A stretch of DNA of 64,000 nucleotides from Bradyrhizobium uaiense (lineage in GTDB: Bacteria > Pseudomonadota > Alphaproteobacteria > Rhizobiales > Xanthobacteraceae). Every line of letters starts with the position of its first letter. Within the stretch, counting starts at the first letter, position 1. Made by a program: the position numbers and the translations under genes. The notes under the pieces are model-generated. The model was not told where the DNA came from, searched no databases, and worked only from the letters and a program-made list of their open reading frames with translations. Below, in pieces: positions 28,181-36,708 of the stretch. Location of the stretch: the NCBI RefSeq assembly GCF_010811875.1, contig NZ_VKHP01000004.1, forward strand, positions 38,255-102,254, given 5' to 3'.

Positions 28181-28284
28181 TAGAGCGTTTTCGAGCGAAG
28201 TGGATGCCGGTTCGCGTGAAGAAAACGCGTCAAAACAAAAATCTAGAGCTCCGTTCCAATTCCATCGGAACGGAAATGGCTCTA
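28181..28284. repeat. extragenic palindromic element overlapping the DUF1800 start
   Basis: A ~104-bp unit bounded by TAGAGC and its complement GCTCTA. The right part is a dyad: CTAGAGC-CCGTTCC against GGAACGG-GCTCTAG. Its makeup is like dispersed rhizobial extragenic elements. The ATG used by the downstream gene (28276) lies inside the right arm. Confidence 0.6.
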
Positions 28285-29784
28285 GTGATCGGCACGATCG
28301 CGGGGCTGGTGGTGTTCCACCAGCCGGCTCGGGCAGCCGATCTCGCGGCGCAGGAAATCGCGCTGCTCGATCGCCTGACCTGGGGCGTCAATGCGTCGAG
28401 CGCGGCGCATCTGCGCGAAGTCGGCGTCGAGCGCTGGCTGCAGGAGCAGCTGCATCCGGTCAACACCGCATTGCCGGCCGCCGTCCAGAAGCAGATCGAG
28501 GCGATGCCGGACGTGCATCGCTTCCCGTTCGACATTGCGGTCTCGTTCGACCAGCAGGGCAAATCCGCCAACCAGGTCGCCGATCCCGAGCAGCGGAAGG
28601 CCGCGCAACAGGTCTACCAGCAGGCCATGAACGACCGCGCCAGGCAGGCCGCGGCCCGCACCATCCTGCGCGCGCTCTACGCGCCGGATCAGTTGCGCGA
28701 ACGGCTGACCTGGTTCTGGTTCAACCACTTCAATGTCCACCAGTACAAGTCCAACATCCGCGTGCTGGTCGGCGACTACGAGGATCGCGCGATCCGCGTC
28801 AACGCGCTCGGCAAATTCCGCAACCTGCTCTCGGCGACGCTGCATCATCCGGTGATGCTGCGTTATCTCGACAACGCCGATAACGCGGCCGGTCACCTCA
28901 ACGAGAACTACGCCCGCGAGATCATGGAGCTGCACACCATGGGCGTCGGCTCCGGCTACACCCAGGCCGATGTCGAGGCGCTGGCGCGCATCCTCACCGG
29001 CGTCGGCATCGACTTCAAGTCGGAGGATCCGAAGCTGAAGCCCGAGCAGCAATCCCAGCTGGTCCGCGAGGGCGCGTTCGAATTCAATCCGGCGCGCCAC
29101 GATTTCGGCGACAAGACCTTCCTCGGCCATCAGATCAAGGGCCGCGGTCTCGCAGAGGTCGACGAGGCCCTCGACATCCTCTGCCACCATCCTGCGACCG
29201 CCACGCATATCGCAAAGCAGCTCGCGACCTATTTCGTGTCGGACAATCCGCCGCCAACGCTGGTGCAGCAAATGGCGCAGACCTTCCAGAAGACCGACGG
29301 CGATATCGCGGCGGTGATGGCGACGCTGGTCCATGCGCCGGAGTTCGCCGCCAGCCTGAAGGGCGGCGCCAAGTTCAAGGACCCGATGCTCTACGTGATG
29401 TCGTCGGTGCGGCTCGCCTACGACAGCAAGGTCGTCCTCAATACGCTGCCGATCCAGGGCTGGCTCAACCGCCTGTCCGAAGGTCTGTTCAATCACGAGA
29501 CTCCCGACGGCTATTCGATGCTGTCGGCAGCCTGGAACGGTCCCGGGCAGATGATGCTGCGTTTCGAGATCGCGCGCGCGATCGGCTCGGGTTCGGCCGG
29601 GCTGTTCAAGCCGAACGAGCCCAACGCGGTCGACCAGCCGGCGTTTCCGCTGGTCATGAACGGGCTCTACTTCAGCAACATCAGGCAGACGCTGAGCCCG
29701 ACCACGCTTGCCGCGCTCGACCAGGCCGTCTCGCCGCAGGATTGGAACACGCTGTTTCTGTCGTCACCCGAGTTCATGCACTGA
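28276..29784 (+). CDS. exported DUF1800 domain protein
   Basis: 502 residues if started at the ATG inside the preceding repeat (MALVIGTIAGLVVFHQPARAADL), which gives a short Sec signal peptide ending ARAAD. The frame is open for 46 more codons through the repeat, but those codons are repeat sequence. The mature part starts with IALLDRLTWGVNASS and contains LRERLTWFWFNHFNVH, ENYAREIMELHTMGVGSGYTQADV and HHPATATHIAKQLATYFV, all DUF1800 hallmarks. DUF1800 proteins pair with DUF1501 proteins across bacteria, as here (15 bp downstream). Exported, function unknown. Confidence 0.85.
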   Translation: MALVIGTIAGLVVFHQPARAADLAAQEIALLDRLTWGVNASSAAHLREVGVERWLQEQLHPVNTALPAAVQKQIEAMPDVHRFPFDIAVSFDQQGKSANQVADPEQRKAAQQVYQQAMNDRARQAAARTILRALYAPDQLRERLTWFWFNHFNVHQYKSNIRVLVGDYEDRAIRVNALGKFRNLLSATLHHPVMLRYLDNADNAAGHLNENYAREIMELHTMGVGSGYTQADVEALARILTGVGIDFKSEDPKLKPEQQSQLVREGAFEFNPARHDFGDKTFLGHQIKGRGLAEVDEALDILCHHPATATHIAKQLATYFVSDNPPPTLVQQMAQTFQKTDGDIAAVMATLVHAPEFAASLKGGAKFKDPMLYVMSSVRLAYDSKVVLNTLPIQGWLNRLSEGLFNHETPDGYSMLSAAWNGPGQMMLRFEIARAIGSGSAGLFKPNEPNAVDQPAFPLVMNGLYFSNIRQTLSPTTLAALDQAVSPQDWNTLFLSSPEFMH

Positions 29785-29799
29785 AAGGGAGGTTCGCCA

Positions 29800-30993
29800 A
29801 TGAACCGCCGTGACCTGATCAAGGCCTTCGCTGCTTCCGCTTCGCTCACCGTCGCCGGCCGGGTCTGGGCGGCACCCGCGACCGACGCGCGCCTGCTCGT
29901 CGTATTCCTGCGCGGCGCCTATGACGCTGCCAATGTGGTGGTGCCGGTCGGCAGCGAGTTCTACTACGCCTCGCGACCGACGCTTGCGGTCGCGCGGCCC
30001 GATGCCGGTAATCCGAATGCGGCACTGGCGCTCGACGCCGGATGGGGGCTGCATCCAAGCTTGCGCGATTCGATCTATCCGTTGTGGGCCAGGCGCGAGA
30101 TCGCTTTCGTTCCGTTTGCCGGCACCAGCGATGACCTCTCGCGCAGCCATTTCGAGACCCAGGACACGATCGAGCTCGGGCAGGCGGTCGGCGGCAGCCG
30201 CGACTACCACTCCGGCTTTATGAGCCGGCTGGCGACCGAGCTGACGCGGGTGAAGCCGATCTCCTTCACCGACCAGCTGCCGCTGGTCTTCCGCGGCCAG
30301 AACCAGATTCCGAACATCGGCATCGCCAGCGTCAGCAAGCCCGGCGTCGACGACCGGCAGGCGCGGCTGATCCGGGAGATGTATGCGAAAGGCGATCTGG
30401 CCAATTCGGTGTCGGAAGGTTTTCGGGTCCGCGACGACGTCTACAAATCGGTCTCCGAGGAGATGATGGCGGCCAACCGCGGCGCCGTGTCGCCGCGCGG
30501 CTTCGAGCTGTCGGCGCGGCGGATCGGCCGCCTGATGCGCGAGCAGTTCAACCTCGGCTTCGTCGACGTCGGCGGCTGGGACACCCACGTCAACCAGGGC
30601 GCGGCGACCGGCTATCTCGCCGACCGTCTCGGCGAACTGGGCAGGGGCCTTGCCGGCTTCTCCGAGGAAATCGGTCCCACGATGTGGCGCGACACGGTCG
30701 TGGTCGTGATCTCCGAATTCGGCCGCACCTTCCGCGAGAACGGCGATCGCGGCACCGATCATGGCCATGGCAGCGTCTATTGGGTGATGGGCGGTGGCAT
30801 CAACGGCGGACGCATGGCCGGCGAGCAGGTCCAGGTGACGCAGGCGACGCTGTTCCAGAACCGCGATTATCCGGTCCTGACCGACTACAAGGCGTTCTTC
30901 GCCGGTCTGATCCAGCACGTCTACGGTCTGCAGCAAGCAAGCCTCGAACGCATCTTCACCGGCATCAAGCCGAAGGATCTGAACCTAGTTTGA
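29800..30993 (+). CDS. Tat-exported DUF1501 domain protein
   Basis: 397 residues. The N-terminus MNRRDLIKAFAASASLTVAGRVWA is a Tat signal (RRDLIK). The mature part has the alkaline-phosphatase-like DUF1501 fold: LLVVFLRGAYDAANVVVP, GFVDVGGWDTHVNQG, VVVISEFGRTFRENGDRGTDHGHG and WVMGGGINGGRMAG. His and Asp residues in DRGTDHGHG could bind metal. A Shine-Dalgarno GGGAGG precedes the ATG. It is co-transcribed with DUF1800; the pair is thought to act together in the cell envelope, with no known reaction. Confidence 0.9.
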   Translation: MNRRDLIKAFAASASLTVAGRVWAAPATDARLLVVFLRGAYDAANVVVPVGSEFYYASRPTLAVARPDAGNPNAALALDAGWGLHPSLRDSIYPLWARREIAFVPFAGTSDDLSRSHFETQDTIELGQAVGGSRDYHSGFMSRLATELTRVKPISFTDQLPLVFRGQNQIPNIGIASVSKPGVDDRQARLIREMYAKGDLANSVSEGFRVRDDVYKSVSEEMMAANRGAVSPRGFELSARRIGRLMREQFNLGFVDVGGWDTHVNQGAATGYLADRLGELGRGLAGFSEEIGPTMWRDTVVVVISEFGRTFRENGDRGTDHGHGSVYWVMGGGINGGRMAGEQVQVTQATLFQNRDYPVLTDYKAFFAGLIQHVYGLQQASLERIFTGIKPKDLNLV

Positions 30994-31005
30994 GGAGGCA
31001 CTGCC

Positions 31006-31118
31006 AAAATATCGAAAACAACCCCATGCAAAGGTGCCGCCGGGAGCCCGGTGTTCGACTTGGCAAGTTGACACGTCGGGCAAATCAGCGGCATTCTTCT
31101 ATTATTCAGAAATCCTGC
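31006..31118. repeat. possible dispersed extragenic element
   Basis: Between DUF1501 and the NMT1-cyclase. It includes AAATATCGAAAACAACCCCA and, further on, GACACGTCGGGCAAATCAGC followed by TCTATTATTCAGAAATC. I recall this word pattern from intergenic DNA of Bradyrhizobium and Rhodopseudomonas, but only one copy is seen here, so this rests on memory and not on comparison within the window. Confidence 0.3.
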
Positions 31119-31200
31119 AATGGCGGCGCCGCATCGCCGACGAACGGGTCGAGGTCGCGCGGCGGACGCTGCTCCAGAACCGCGACTCGACGGTCTCACT

Positions 31201-31214
31201 TTGATCTAGATCAA
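31201..31214. promoter_or_regulatory. FixK/FNR-type box upstream of the NMT1-cyclase
   Basis: TTGATCTAGATCAA, a perfect TTGAT-N4-ATCAA dyad, 166 bp before the cyclase start. It matches the FNR/FixK consensus exactly. The same 14-mer recurs at 41242-41255. Expected binder: a FixK-type activator under low oxygen. Confidence 0.75.
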
Positions 31215-31380
31215 GCGGCCACTCGCTCCGTTCGCAGAGTTTCCGACCGGCGCGCTGATCATACGGGGATGCTGAAGTAACGGCGGCAGCACACAGCCGA
31301 TTTCGCATAGGCAACCGTTGAACGGTGGGCCAGTCTAACCGGTATTGCCAGTGGGTCGGTGACGTTCGAGGGACGCAACC

Positions 31381-34300
31381 ATGGGCCTCGGGAATTGGCT
31401 GCGGAGTCTTGGCCTCGAACGCCTTGAGGCGGCGTTCAGCCACGATGCGACCAGCAGAAGCGCTCTCTCGCAGCTTGCTGTTTCAATGGGACGACTGGCC
31501 TTTGCGTTGCTCACTCTGTTGGTAGCGGACCCCTGTTCAGCGGCGGATAAGGTGTCGCTGCAGCTGAAATGGCTGCATCAGTTCCAGTTCGCTGGCTATT
31601 ACGCGGCGCTCGATCGCGGCTTCTATAGGAGTGCCGGGCTCGACGTCGACATTCGCGAGGGCGGCCCCAACATAGACGCGATGAAGGCAGTCGAGGAAGG
31701 CAAGGCTGATTTTGGAGTCTGCACCACAGGCGTTTTGCTTAAGAAGCCCGATGCACCGCCCGTCGTCGTCCTCGGTGCGATCTTTCAGCATTCCCCAGCC
31801 GTCATCCTGGTGCCGCACCGCACCGGCATCCGCGCGGTCTCGGAATTGAAGGGACACCGCTTGATGGATGCCCCCGGCAGCGACGACATCGCCGCCATGC
31901 TCAAGCGCGAGGGGGTCGACTACGCGAGCCTTCCGCGCGTTGCCCACACCGGCGATTCCCGCGATCTGCTCAGCGGCAAGGCGGATGCGATGGTCGCCTA
32001 CAGCACCAACGAGCCTTACGCGCTCGAAAAGTTGGGCACGCCGTATCTGATGTTCGCCCCACGCGCCTACGGGTTCGACTTTTACGGCGACAGCTTGTGC
32101 ACTTCCAAACGGCAGGTGGCCGAGCATTCCGAGCGCGTGCGCGCATTTCGCGCCGCGAGCCTGAAGGGTTGGGAATACGCACTCGATCACAAGGACGAAA
32201 TCGTCGACCTGATCTTGCGCAAATACTCCTCAAGGAAATCCCGCGAGGCGCTGCTGTACGAGGCGGCGCGGACCGAGTTGCTGATCCAGCCGCATCTGAG
32301 GCCGATCGGCGATCAGAGCAGCGCGCGCTGGAAGGCCATCGCCGACGCCTATGTCGACCTCGGAATGTTGAGCGAGGCGAAGCTGCCCGCGGGGCTGATC
32401 TACGAGCCAGACAGCGGAGGATGGCTGACGAGGCTGCAGGCCCCGCTGCTGTGGGGCCTGCTTGCGACAATTCTCGTATCCGCGCTGGGCTGGACCTTTT
32501 ACCGGAGCGCACGCGCATTCGGAGCGATACACCTCAGCGCGGTGATGTCGGGGTTGTTCGTCCTTCTCAGCATTCCCGTATTGATCTTCATCCTGGTGTA
32601 CAACTATCGACAAAACGCTGCGGCGATCAACGCGACCCTCCACGACGTTGTGGCCAAGACCAGGCAGGTCAGCATCGAGGACGCAGGGAACCTGATCAAT
32701 CCGGTCGCTGCTACGCTTGAGCTGCTCGCTGCGGTAGCCGCAGAGGACCCGGAGGTATTTCGAAAGGAAGACAGCCGGGATCTGCTCTACAGGGCGCTCA
32801 CGTCGGCGCCGCAGATTGACGCGGCCTATGTCAGCTTTGAAGACGGCTATCATCGGGTCGTGACCCGGATCGATGACGACCGCAGGCGCTCCGACTCCGC
32901 AATTCCGCCAAACGCGAACTGGCACTCGAGCTATATCGACAGTTTTTCCGGCTCCCCGCGACGGGTCCGGCATCGAACGTTTTTTGACACTTGGTCCCAT
33001 GTGGTCGGGAGTTACGATGTCGAGCAAATCATGGATGTCAGAACTCTGCGGGGGTACCAGGCCGCGAAGGACGCCCGCGCCCTCACCATAGAGGAACCGG
33101 CGCTCAATCCGGATACTGGATACCCCGTCATCTTCGTCCGGGTTCCGATCATCAGGCATGATGCATTCATCGGCTGCGCCAGCGCCAATATCACGCTCGA
33201 CATACTATCGCAGTTTCTGACCATTCATCGTGCGAGCCCCCACAGCATTACGGTTATCGCCAATGCAACCAAGGGTACCATTATCGCGCATCCCGACCCC
33301 AAGAAGACGGTAAGATTCGAGAACAACCGGCTGGAGCTTGCCAGGCTGGACACCATCGCCGACGCCGACTTGCGCGAGGCCTATCGACTGAAGAAGGAGA
33401 CCAACAGCGAGGATTTCTTCTTCAGCTCGCCACAGAGCGGCGAGAAGATCAGCGCTTCTTTCACTCGCTATCCCGGCAGTTTCGGACAACCGTGGGAGAT
33501 CATCATCCTGACGCCGACCGACGACTTTGTCGGGACCCTAGAGCGAACGAATCGGCAGATGATCGTTCTGATCGCCGCCCTGACCGGCATCGAACTGCTG
33601 CTGATCTATGTGCTCTCGCGGCGGCTATCGCGACCAATTGAAAACGTTTCGCGGGAGCTGCGATCGGTCGAGGACCTCACATTCTCGCACGCGACGCGGC
33701 CGTCATCCAACATCCGGGAGATCAAGGAGCTGCAGACGGCGCTGTCGCTGTTCGAAACCTCGCTGCGCTCGTTCTCCTCGTTCGTGCCCCTGGATGTGGT
33801 GCGCAAACTGACCAAATCCGGCGTTCCGCTGACGCTCGGTGTCGAACCGCGCTTCATGACGGTGCTGTTTGCCGATCTGCAGGATTTTTCCAGTCTCGCG
33901 GAGCACATGGCGCCGAACGATCTCCTCGCTCAATTGTCGGTCTATTTTGAGACCGTCTCGCAGGCGATCACTGAGGAGCACGGCACGGTGGACAAGTTCA
34001 TCGGCGACGGCATCATGGCGTTTTGGGGCGCACCGGCGCATCGCGACGACCATGTGCTGCGCGCCTGTTGCGGCGCGCTCAAGGCCGCACGGCGGATGCG
34101 ACAGCAGAACGCGACATGGAGCACGGAAGGTCGGCGGCCGCTGACGCTGCGCATCGGCTTGCATTGCGCGGATGTCCTGGTCGGCAATGTCGGTTCAACC
34201 GCGCGACTGAGTTACACGGTCATGGGCGACGGGGTGAACGTCGCCGCCCGGCTCGAGGGCTTGAACAAGGCATTCGGGACGACGATCTGCATCAGCGACA

Positions 34301-34647
34301 GTATGCTCGCTGCCGTGGCATCCAGGGTGGTGGTGCGGCCCTTGCGTCACGTTCAGGTCAAGGGCCGTAAACAGGAATTCATGGTGTATGAGTTGCTTGG
34401 GATAACCGGCAGCGGCGACCCGGAGATCGAAGCTCGACCCCGTGACGTAAGGCTGAGCCAAATGACATGGGAAGCGTCGGAGTATTTCGAGAGGGGAGAG
34501 TTCGGCGAGGCCGCCCGTCGCTACCAGGACGTTTTGGAAGAGTTCCCAAGCGACGCCGTTGCGAAGTCGATGCTTGAGGCCTGCTCCTCCTCGCCGAGTA
34601 TTGCGCCGTCGGCGACGGTCGACGGTGATGAGGCCGCCGGCGAATGA
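31381..34647 (+). CDS. class III adenylate cyclase with periplasmic NMT1/THI5-like and Cache-like sensor domains
   Basis: 1088 residues, ATG with GAGGG 8 bp upstream. In order: residues 1-33 (GNWLRSLGLERLEAAFS) look like the start of a SAM domain; a signal segment ~36-54; an NMT1/THI5-like binding domain ~56-330 (LQLKWLHQFQFAGYYAALDR); two membrane helices ~355-373 and ~385-407; a periplasmic Cache-like region to ~715; a third helix ~725-745 and HAMP; a class III cyclase ~820-1000; a TPR-like helix pair near the C-terminus. Metal Asp residues are in LFADLQDFSSL and FIGDGIMAFW. The purine-selecting Lys (VDKFIGDG) and Thr (SYTVMGD) point to ATP, and MGDGVNVAARLE holds the catalytic Asn/Arg. It probably converts a periplasmic ligand signal to cAMP. 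A FixK box lies upstream. Confidence 0.85.
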   Translation: MGLGNWLRSLGLERLEAAFSHDATSRSALSQLAVSMGRLAFALLTLLVADPCSAADKVSLQLKWLHQFQFAGYYAALDRGFYRSAGLDVDIREGGPNIDAMKAVEEGKADFGVCTTGVLLKKPDAPPVVVLGAIFQHSPAVILVPHRTGIRAVSELKGHRLMDAPGSDDIAAMLKREGVDYASLPRVAHTGDSRDLLSGKADAMVAYSTNEPYALEKLGTPYLMFAPRAYGFDFYGDSLCTSKRQVAEHSERVRAFRAASLKGWEYALDHKDEIVDLILRKYSSRKSREALLYEAARTELLIQPHLRPIGDQSSARWKAIADAYVDLGMLSEAKLPAGLIYEPDSGGWLTRLQAPLLWGLLATILVSALGWTFYRSARAFGAIHLSAVMSGLFVLLSIPVLIFILVYNYRQNAAAINATLHDVVAKTRQVSIEDAGNLINPVAATLELLAAVAAEDPEVFRKEDSRDLLYRALTSAPQIDAAYVSFEDGYHRVVTRIDDDRRRSDSAIPPNANWHSSYIDSFSGSPRRVRHRTFFDTWSHVVGSYDVEQIMDVRTLRGYQAAKDARALTIEEPALNPDTGYPVIFVRVPIIRHDAFIGCASANITLDILSQFLTIHRASPHSITVIANATKGTIIAHPDPKKTVRFENNRLELARLDTIADADLREAYRLKKETNSEDFFFSSPQSGEKISASFTRYPGSFGQPWEIIILTPTDDFVGTLERTNRQMIVLIAALTGIELLLIYVLSRRLSRPIENVSRELRSVEDLTFSHATRPSSNIREIKELQTALSLFETSLRSFSSFVPLDVVRKLTKSGVPLTLGVEPRFMTVLFADLQDFSSLAEHMAPNDLLAQLSVYFETVSQAITEEHGTVDKFIGDGIMAFWGAPAHRDDHVLRACCGALKAARRMRQQNATWSTEGRRPLTLRIGLHCADVLVGNVGSTARLSYTVMGDGVNVAARLEGLNKAFGTTICISDSMLAAVASRVVVRPLRHVQVKGRKQEFMVYELLGITGSGDPEIEARPRDVRLSQMTWEASEYFERGEFGEAARRYQDVLEEFPSDAVAKSMLEACSSSPSIAPSATVDGDEAAGE

Positions 34648-34738
34648 GTTGAGTTGATGGTGATCCGCGCGGGACGGCTTAGCTGCGCTTGGAAACTGCC
34701 GCTCAACGGAGCGCAGCTCGCGCACCCCTGGATCGCTC

Positions 34739-34836
34739 TGGGTCAATTGCGTCGATCTTGCCGATGCTCGGTGGGGGCCGGCTTACCCTCGTCAGTTGAC
34801 ACGCGGAAGAATGCTGGGCCTCGTCGGTATGGGCCA
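34739..34836. repeat. ~98-bp direct repeat, copy 1
   Basis: Starts TGGGTCAATTGCGTCGATCT and ends GGTATGGGCCA. A second copy in the same orientation lies at 42665-42761, with about ten differences. Both are between genes. The two copies bracket the sulfatase, FGE and channel genes. Confidence 0.8.
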
Positions 34837-34928
34837 ACATCGGAAATGCGAGCTTGGTCGTCGCCCAGTTGCGACGATGGTCGTCCAGACGGGCGCCCCA
34901 GGGCTTGGGCGCCCGCCGATCGCGTATT

Positions 34929-35034
34929 CTACTTGCCGGCGTGCGATTGCATGGCTTTCTCGATCTGCGCCTTGACGGCTTCCAGATTGAAACTTGTATC
35001 TTTTCGCATCGGCACGAAGTCAATCGCGGTCCTT
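34929..35034 (-). pseudogene. C-terminal remnant of a second sulfatase copy
   Basis: Directly after the sulfatase stop codon the same strand reads RTAIDFVPMRKDTSFNLEAV and on to a TAG stop, about 35 codons. It aligns without gaps to the C-terminus of the intact upstream sulfatase (KTAIEFPPMQKGASFNLDAV...), sharing TAI-F-PM-K--SFNL-AVKAQIE. There is no start codon or catalytic domain. This is the tail of a paralogous sulfatase gene, left after deletion or recombination between tandem copies. Divergence between the two tails argues against a recent simple duplication of the end. Confidence 0.8.
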
Positions 35035-36708
35035 TCACCTTGCCACGGCATGCCTCGCCGCCTCGATCTGGGCTTTCACCGCGTCGAGATTGAAGCTCGC
35101 TCCCTTCTGCATCGGCGGGAATTCGATGGCTGTCTTGGCCAGCTCCTCCACTTTCTGCTGGATGAACACGAAGCGCCAGAATTCGTACTGGAACCAGCCG
35201 AAGTATTCTTGGGCACCGGATTTTGTGCCGTTATCGGGCCAGCCGGTGCGCTCGAAAGGATCGAGGCGCAGATTGGTGATGTAAGGCACGTCGACCTTGG
35301 TCTTTTCACCCAGCCAACCCTGGGGCTGGTCAATGAAGCGGTACTTGTAGTCGTCGATGCGTATGGCACCTAGCGAGCTCTCGCCAAAATACCAGATCTC
35401 ATGCCTGTTCGACGGCCCCTTGCCGGTGATCATGTCCATCTGGTTGTAGCCGTCGAGATAGACCTTGTAGGTGCGGTCGCCCATCTGCTTGCCCTTCTTC
35501 AGCTCCTCGGCAATGTTCGGATTGCCCGCGGCCGCCACCAGCGTCGGGAACCAGTCGAGCCCCGACATGATGCCGTTCTCGACCTTGCCGGCCGGCACCC
35601 GGCCTGGCCAACGGATCATGGCAGGCGCACGATAACCGCCTTCCATGATCGTGCCTTTTGCTTGAGCAAATGGCGTCTGTCCGCCGTCGGGCCACGTGAA
35701 CACCTCGGTGCCGTTGTCGGTGGTGAAGACGACGATGGTGTTCTCGTCGACACCCATGTCCTTGAGCTTCTTCATCACCTCGCCGACGATATCGTCAAGC
35801 TGCGCCATGCCGGCTTCATGAATCGTCCAGCCGTTCTTCGAGTTGCGCATCGCCTCATACTTCTGCGACAGGTGAGTGACGATGTGCATGCGCGTCGGGT
35901 TAAGCCAGAGGAAGAACGGCTTGTTGTCGGCCTTGGCCTTCTCGATGAATTTCACGGCAAAGTCGCGAATCTCATCGTCCACCGTCTCCATGCGCTTGGG
36001 ATAGAGGGTGCCGGCATCCTCGATCCTCTGCTTGCCGACCTTGCCCCAACGCGGGTCGACCGTGGCATCGTCGGTGTCGGTTGCCCACGAGTGAACCATG
36101 TTGCGCGGACCGACCACGTTCAGCAGCTCTTGGGGGTAGGCTGGGTGCGCTGGATCCTCCATGGCGTCGAGGTGGTACAGATAGCCGAAGAATTCGTCGA
36201 AGCCGTGCACGGTCGGCAGAAACTCGTTCTTGTCGCCCAGATGGTTCTTGCCGAACTGGCCGGTCGCGTAGCCCATTGACTTGAGCACGGTGGCGATCGT
36301 CGCCGCTTCCGCCGGAAGCCCGGTCGGAGCGCCGGCCTGGCCGACCGTCGTCATGCCGGTACGGATCGGCAGTTCGCCGGTGACGAAGGCGGCGCGGCCG
36401 GCGGTGCAGCTTGCCTCGGCATAGTAATCGGTGAACAGCATTCCTTCGGCCGCGAGCTTGTCGAGGTTCGGTGTCCGTCCAGCCATCATGCCGCGGTGGT
36501 AGGCACCGATGTTCCAGATGCCGATGTCATCGCCCATGATGACGACGATGTTGGGCCGCTGGCCGCTCGGTGCCTGCTGCGCCTGGGCCAGTGCCTTTTC
36601 AACCGATGCGGCGGCGCCCAATGCGGACGCGGCAGCCAGGCTTGTCGTCGCGAGCAAAACATTGCGACGGCTCATATCGCGTGAGGTGTTATCCTTGTCC
36701 TCGCTCAT
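35035..36708 (-). CDS. Tat-exported type I sulfatase
   Basis: 557 residues of the alkaline-phosphatase superfamily. A Tat signal is at the N-terminus (MSRRNVLLATTSLAAAS, Arg14-Arg15), cleaved near ALAQAQ. The metal and substrate site begins with NIVVIMGDDIG. The formylglycine motif is ASCTAGRAAFVTG: Cys101 in C-T-A-G-R, where the usual consensus is CxPxR, so Ala replaces Pro. Later metal ligands are in VVFTTDNGTEVF. It hydrolyses sulfate esters in the periplasm after Cys-to-formylglycine conversion in the cytosol. The FGE gene overlaps its start by 20 bp, so the converting enzyme is made from the same transcript. Substrate unknown. Confidence 0.9.
   Translation of the reverse strand: MSEDKDNTSRDMSRRNVLLATTSLAAASALGAAASVEKALAQAQQAPSGQRPNIVVIMGDDIGIWNIGAYHRGMMAGRTPNLDKLAAEGMLFTDYYAEASCTAGRAAFVTGELPIRTGMTTVGQAGAPTGLPAEAATIATVLKSMGYATGQFGKNHLGDKNEFLPTVHGFDEFFGYLYHLDAMEDPAHPAYPQELLNVVGPRNMVHSWATDTDDATVDPRWGKVGKQRIEDAGTLYPKRMETVDDEIRDFAVKFIEKAKADNKPFFLWLNPTRMHIVTHLSQKYEAMRNSKNGWTIHEAGMAQLDDIVGEVMKKLKDMGVDENTIVVFTTDNGTEVFTWPDGGQTPFAQAKGTIMEGGYRAPAMIRWPGRVPAGKVENGIMSGLDWFPTLVAAAGNPNIAEELKKGKQMGDRTYKVYLDGYNQMDMITGKGPSNRHEIWYFGESSLGAIRIDDYKYRFIDQPQGWLGEKTKVDVPYITNLRLDPFERTGWPDNGTKSGAQEYFGWFQYEFWRFVFIQQKVEELAKTAIEFPPMQKGASFNLDAVKAQIEAARHAVAR

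Noticed and set aside
30921..31199. A 92-codon minus-strand frame between the DUF1501 and cyclase genes
   Set aside because: It runs through what looks like an extragenic repeat and into the antisense of DUF1501; no start signal or conserved domain.
34703..35038. A 111-codon minus-strand frame over the direct repeat and the sulfatase scar
   Set aside because: It is out of frame with the scar (which matches sulfatase in a different frame) and has no similarity of its own.
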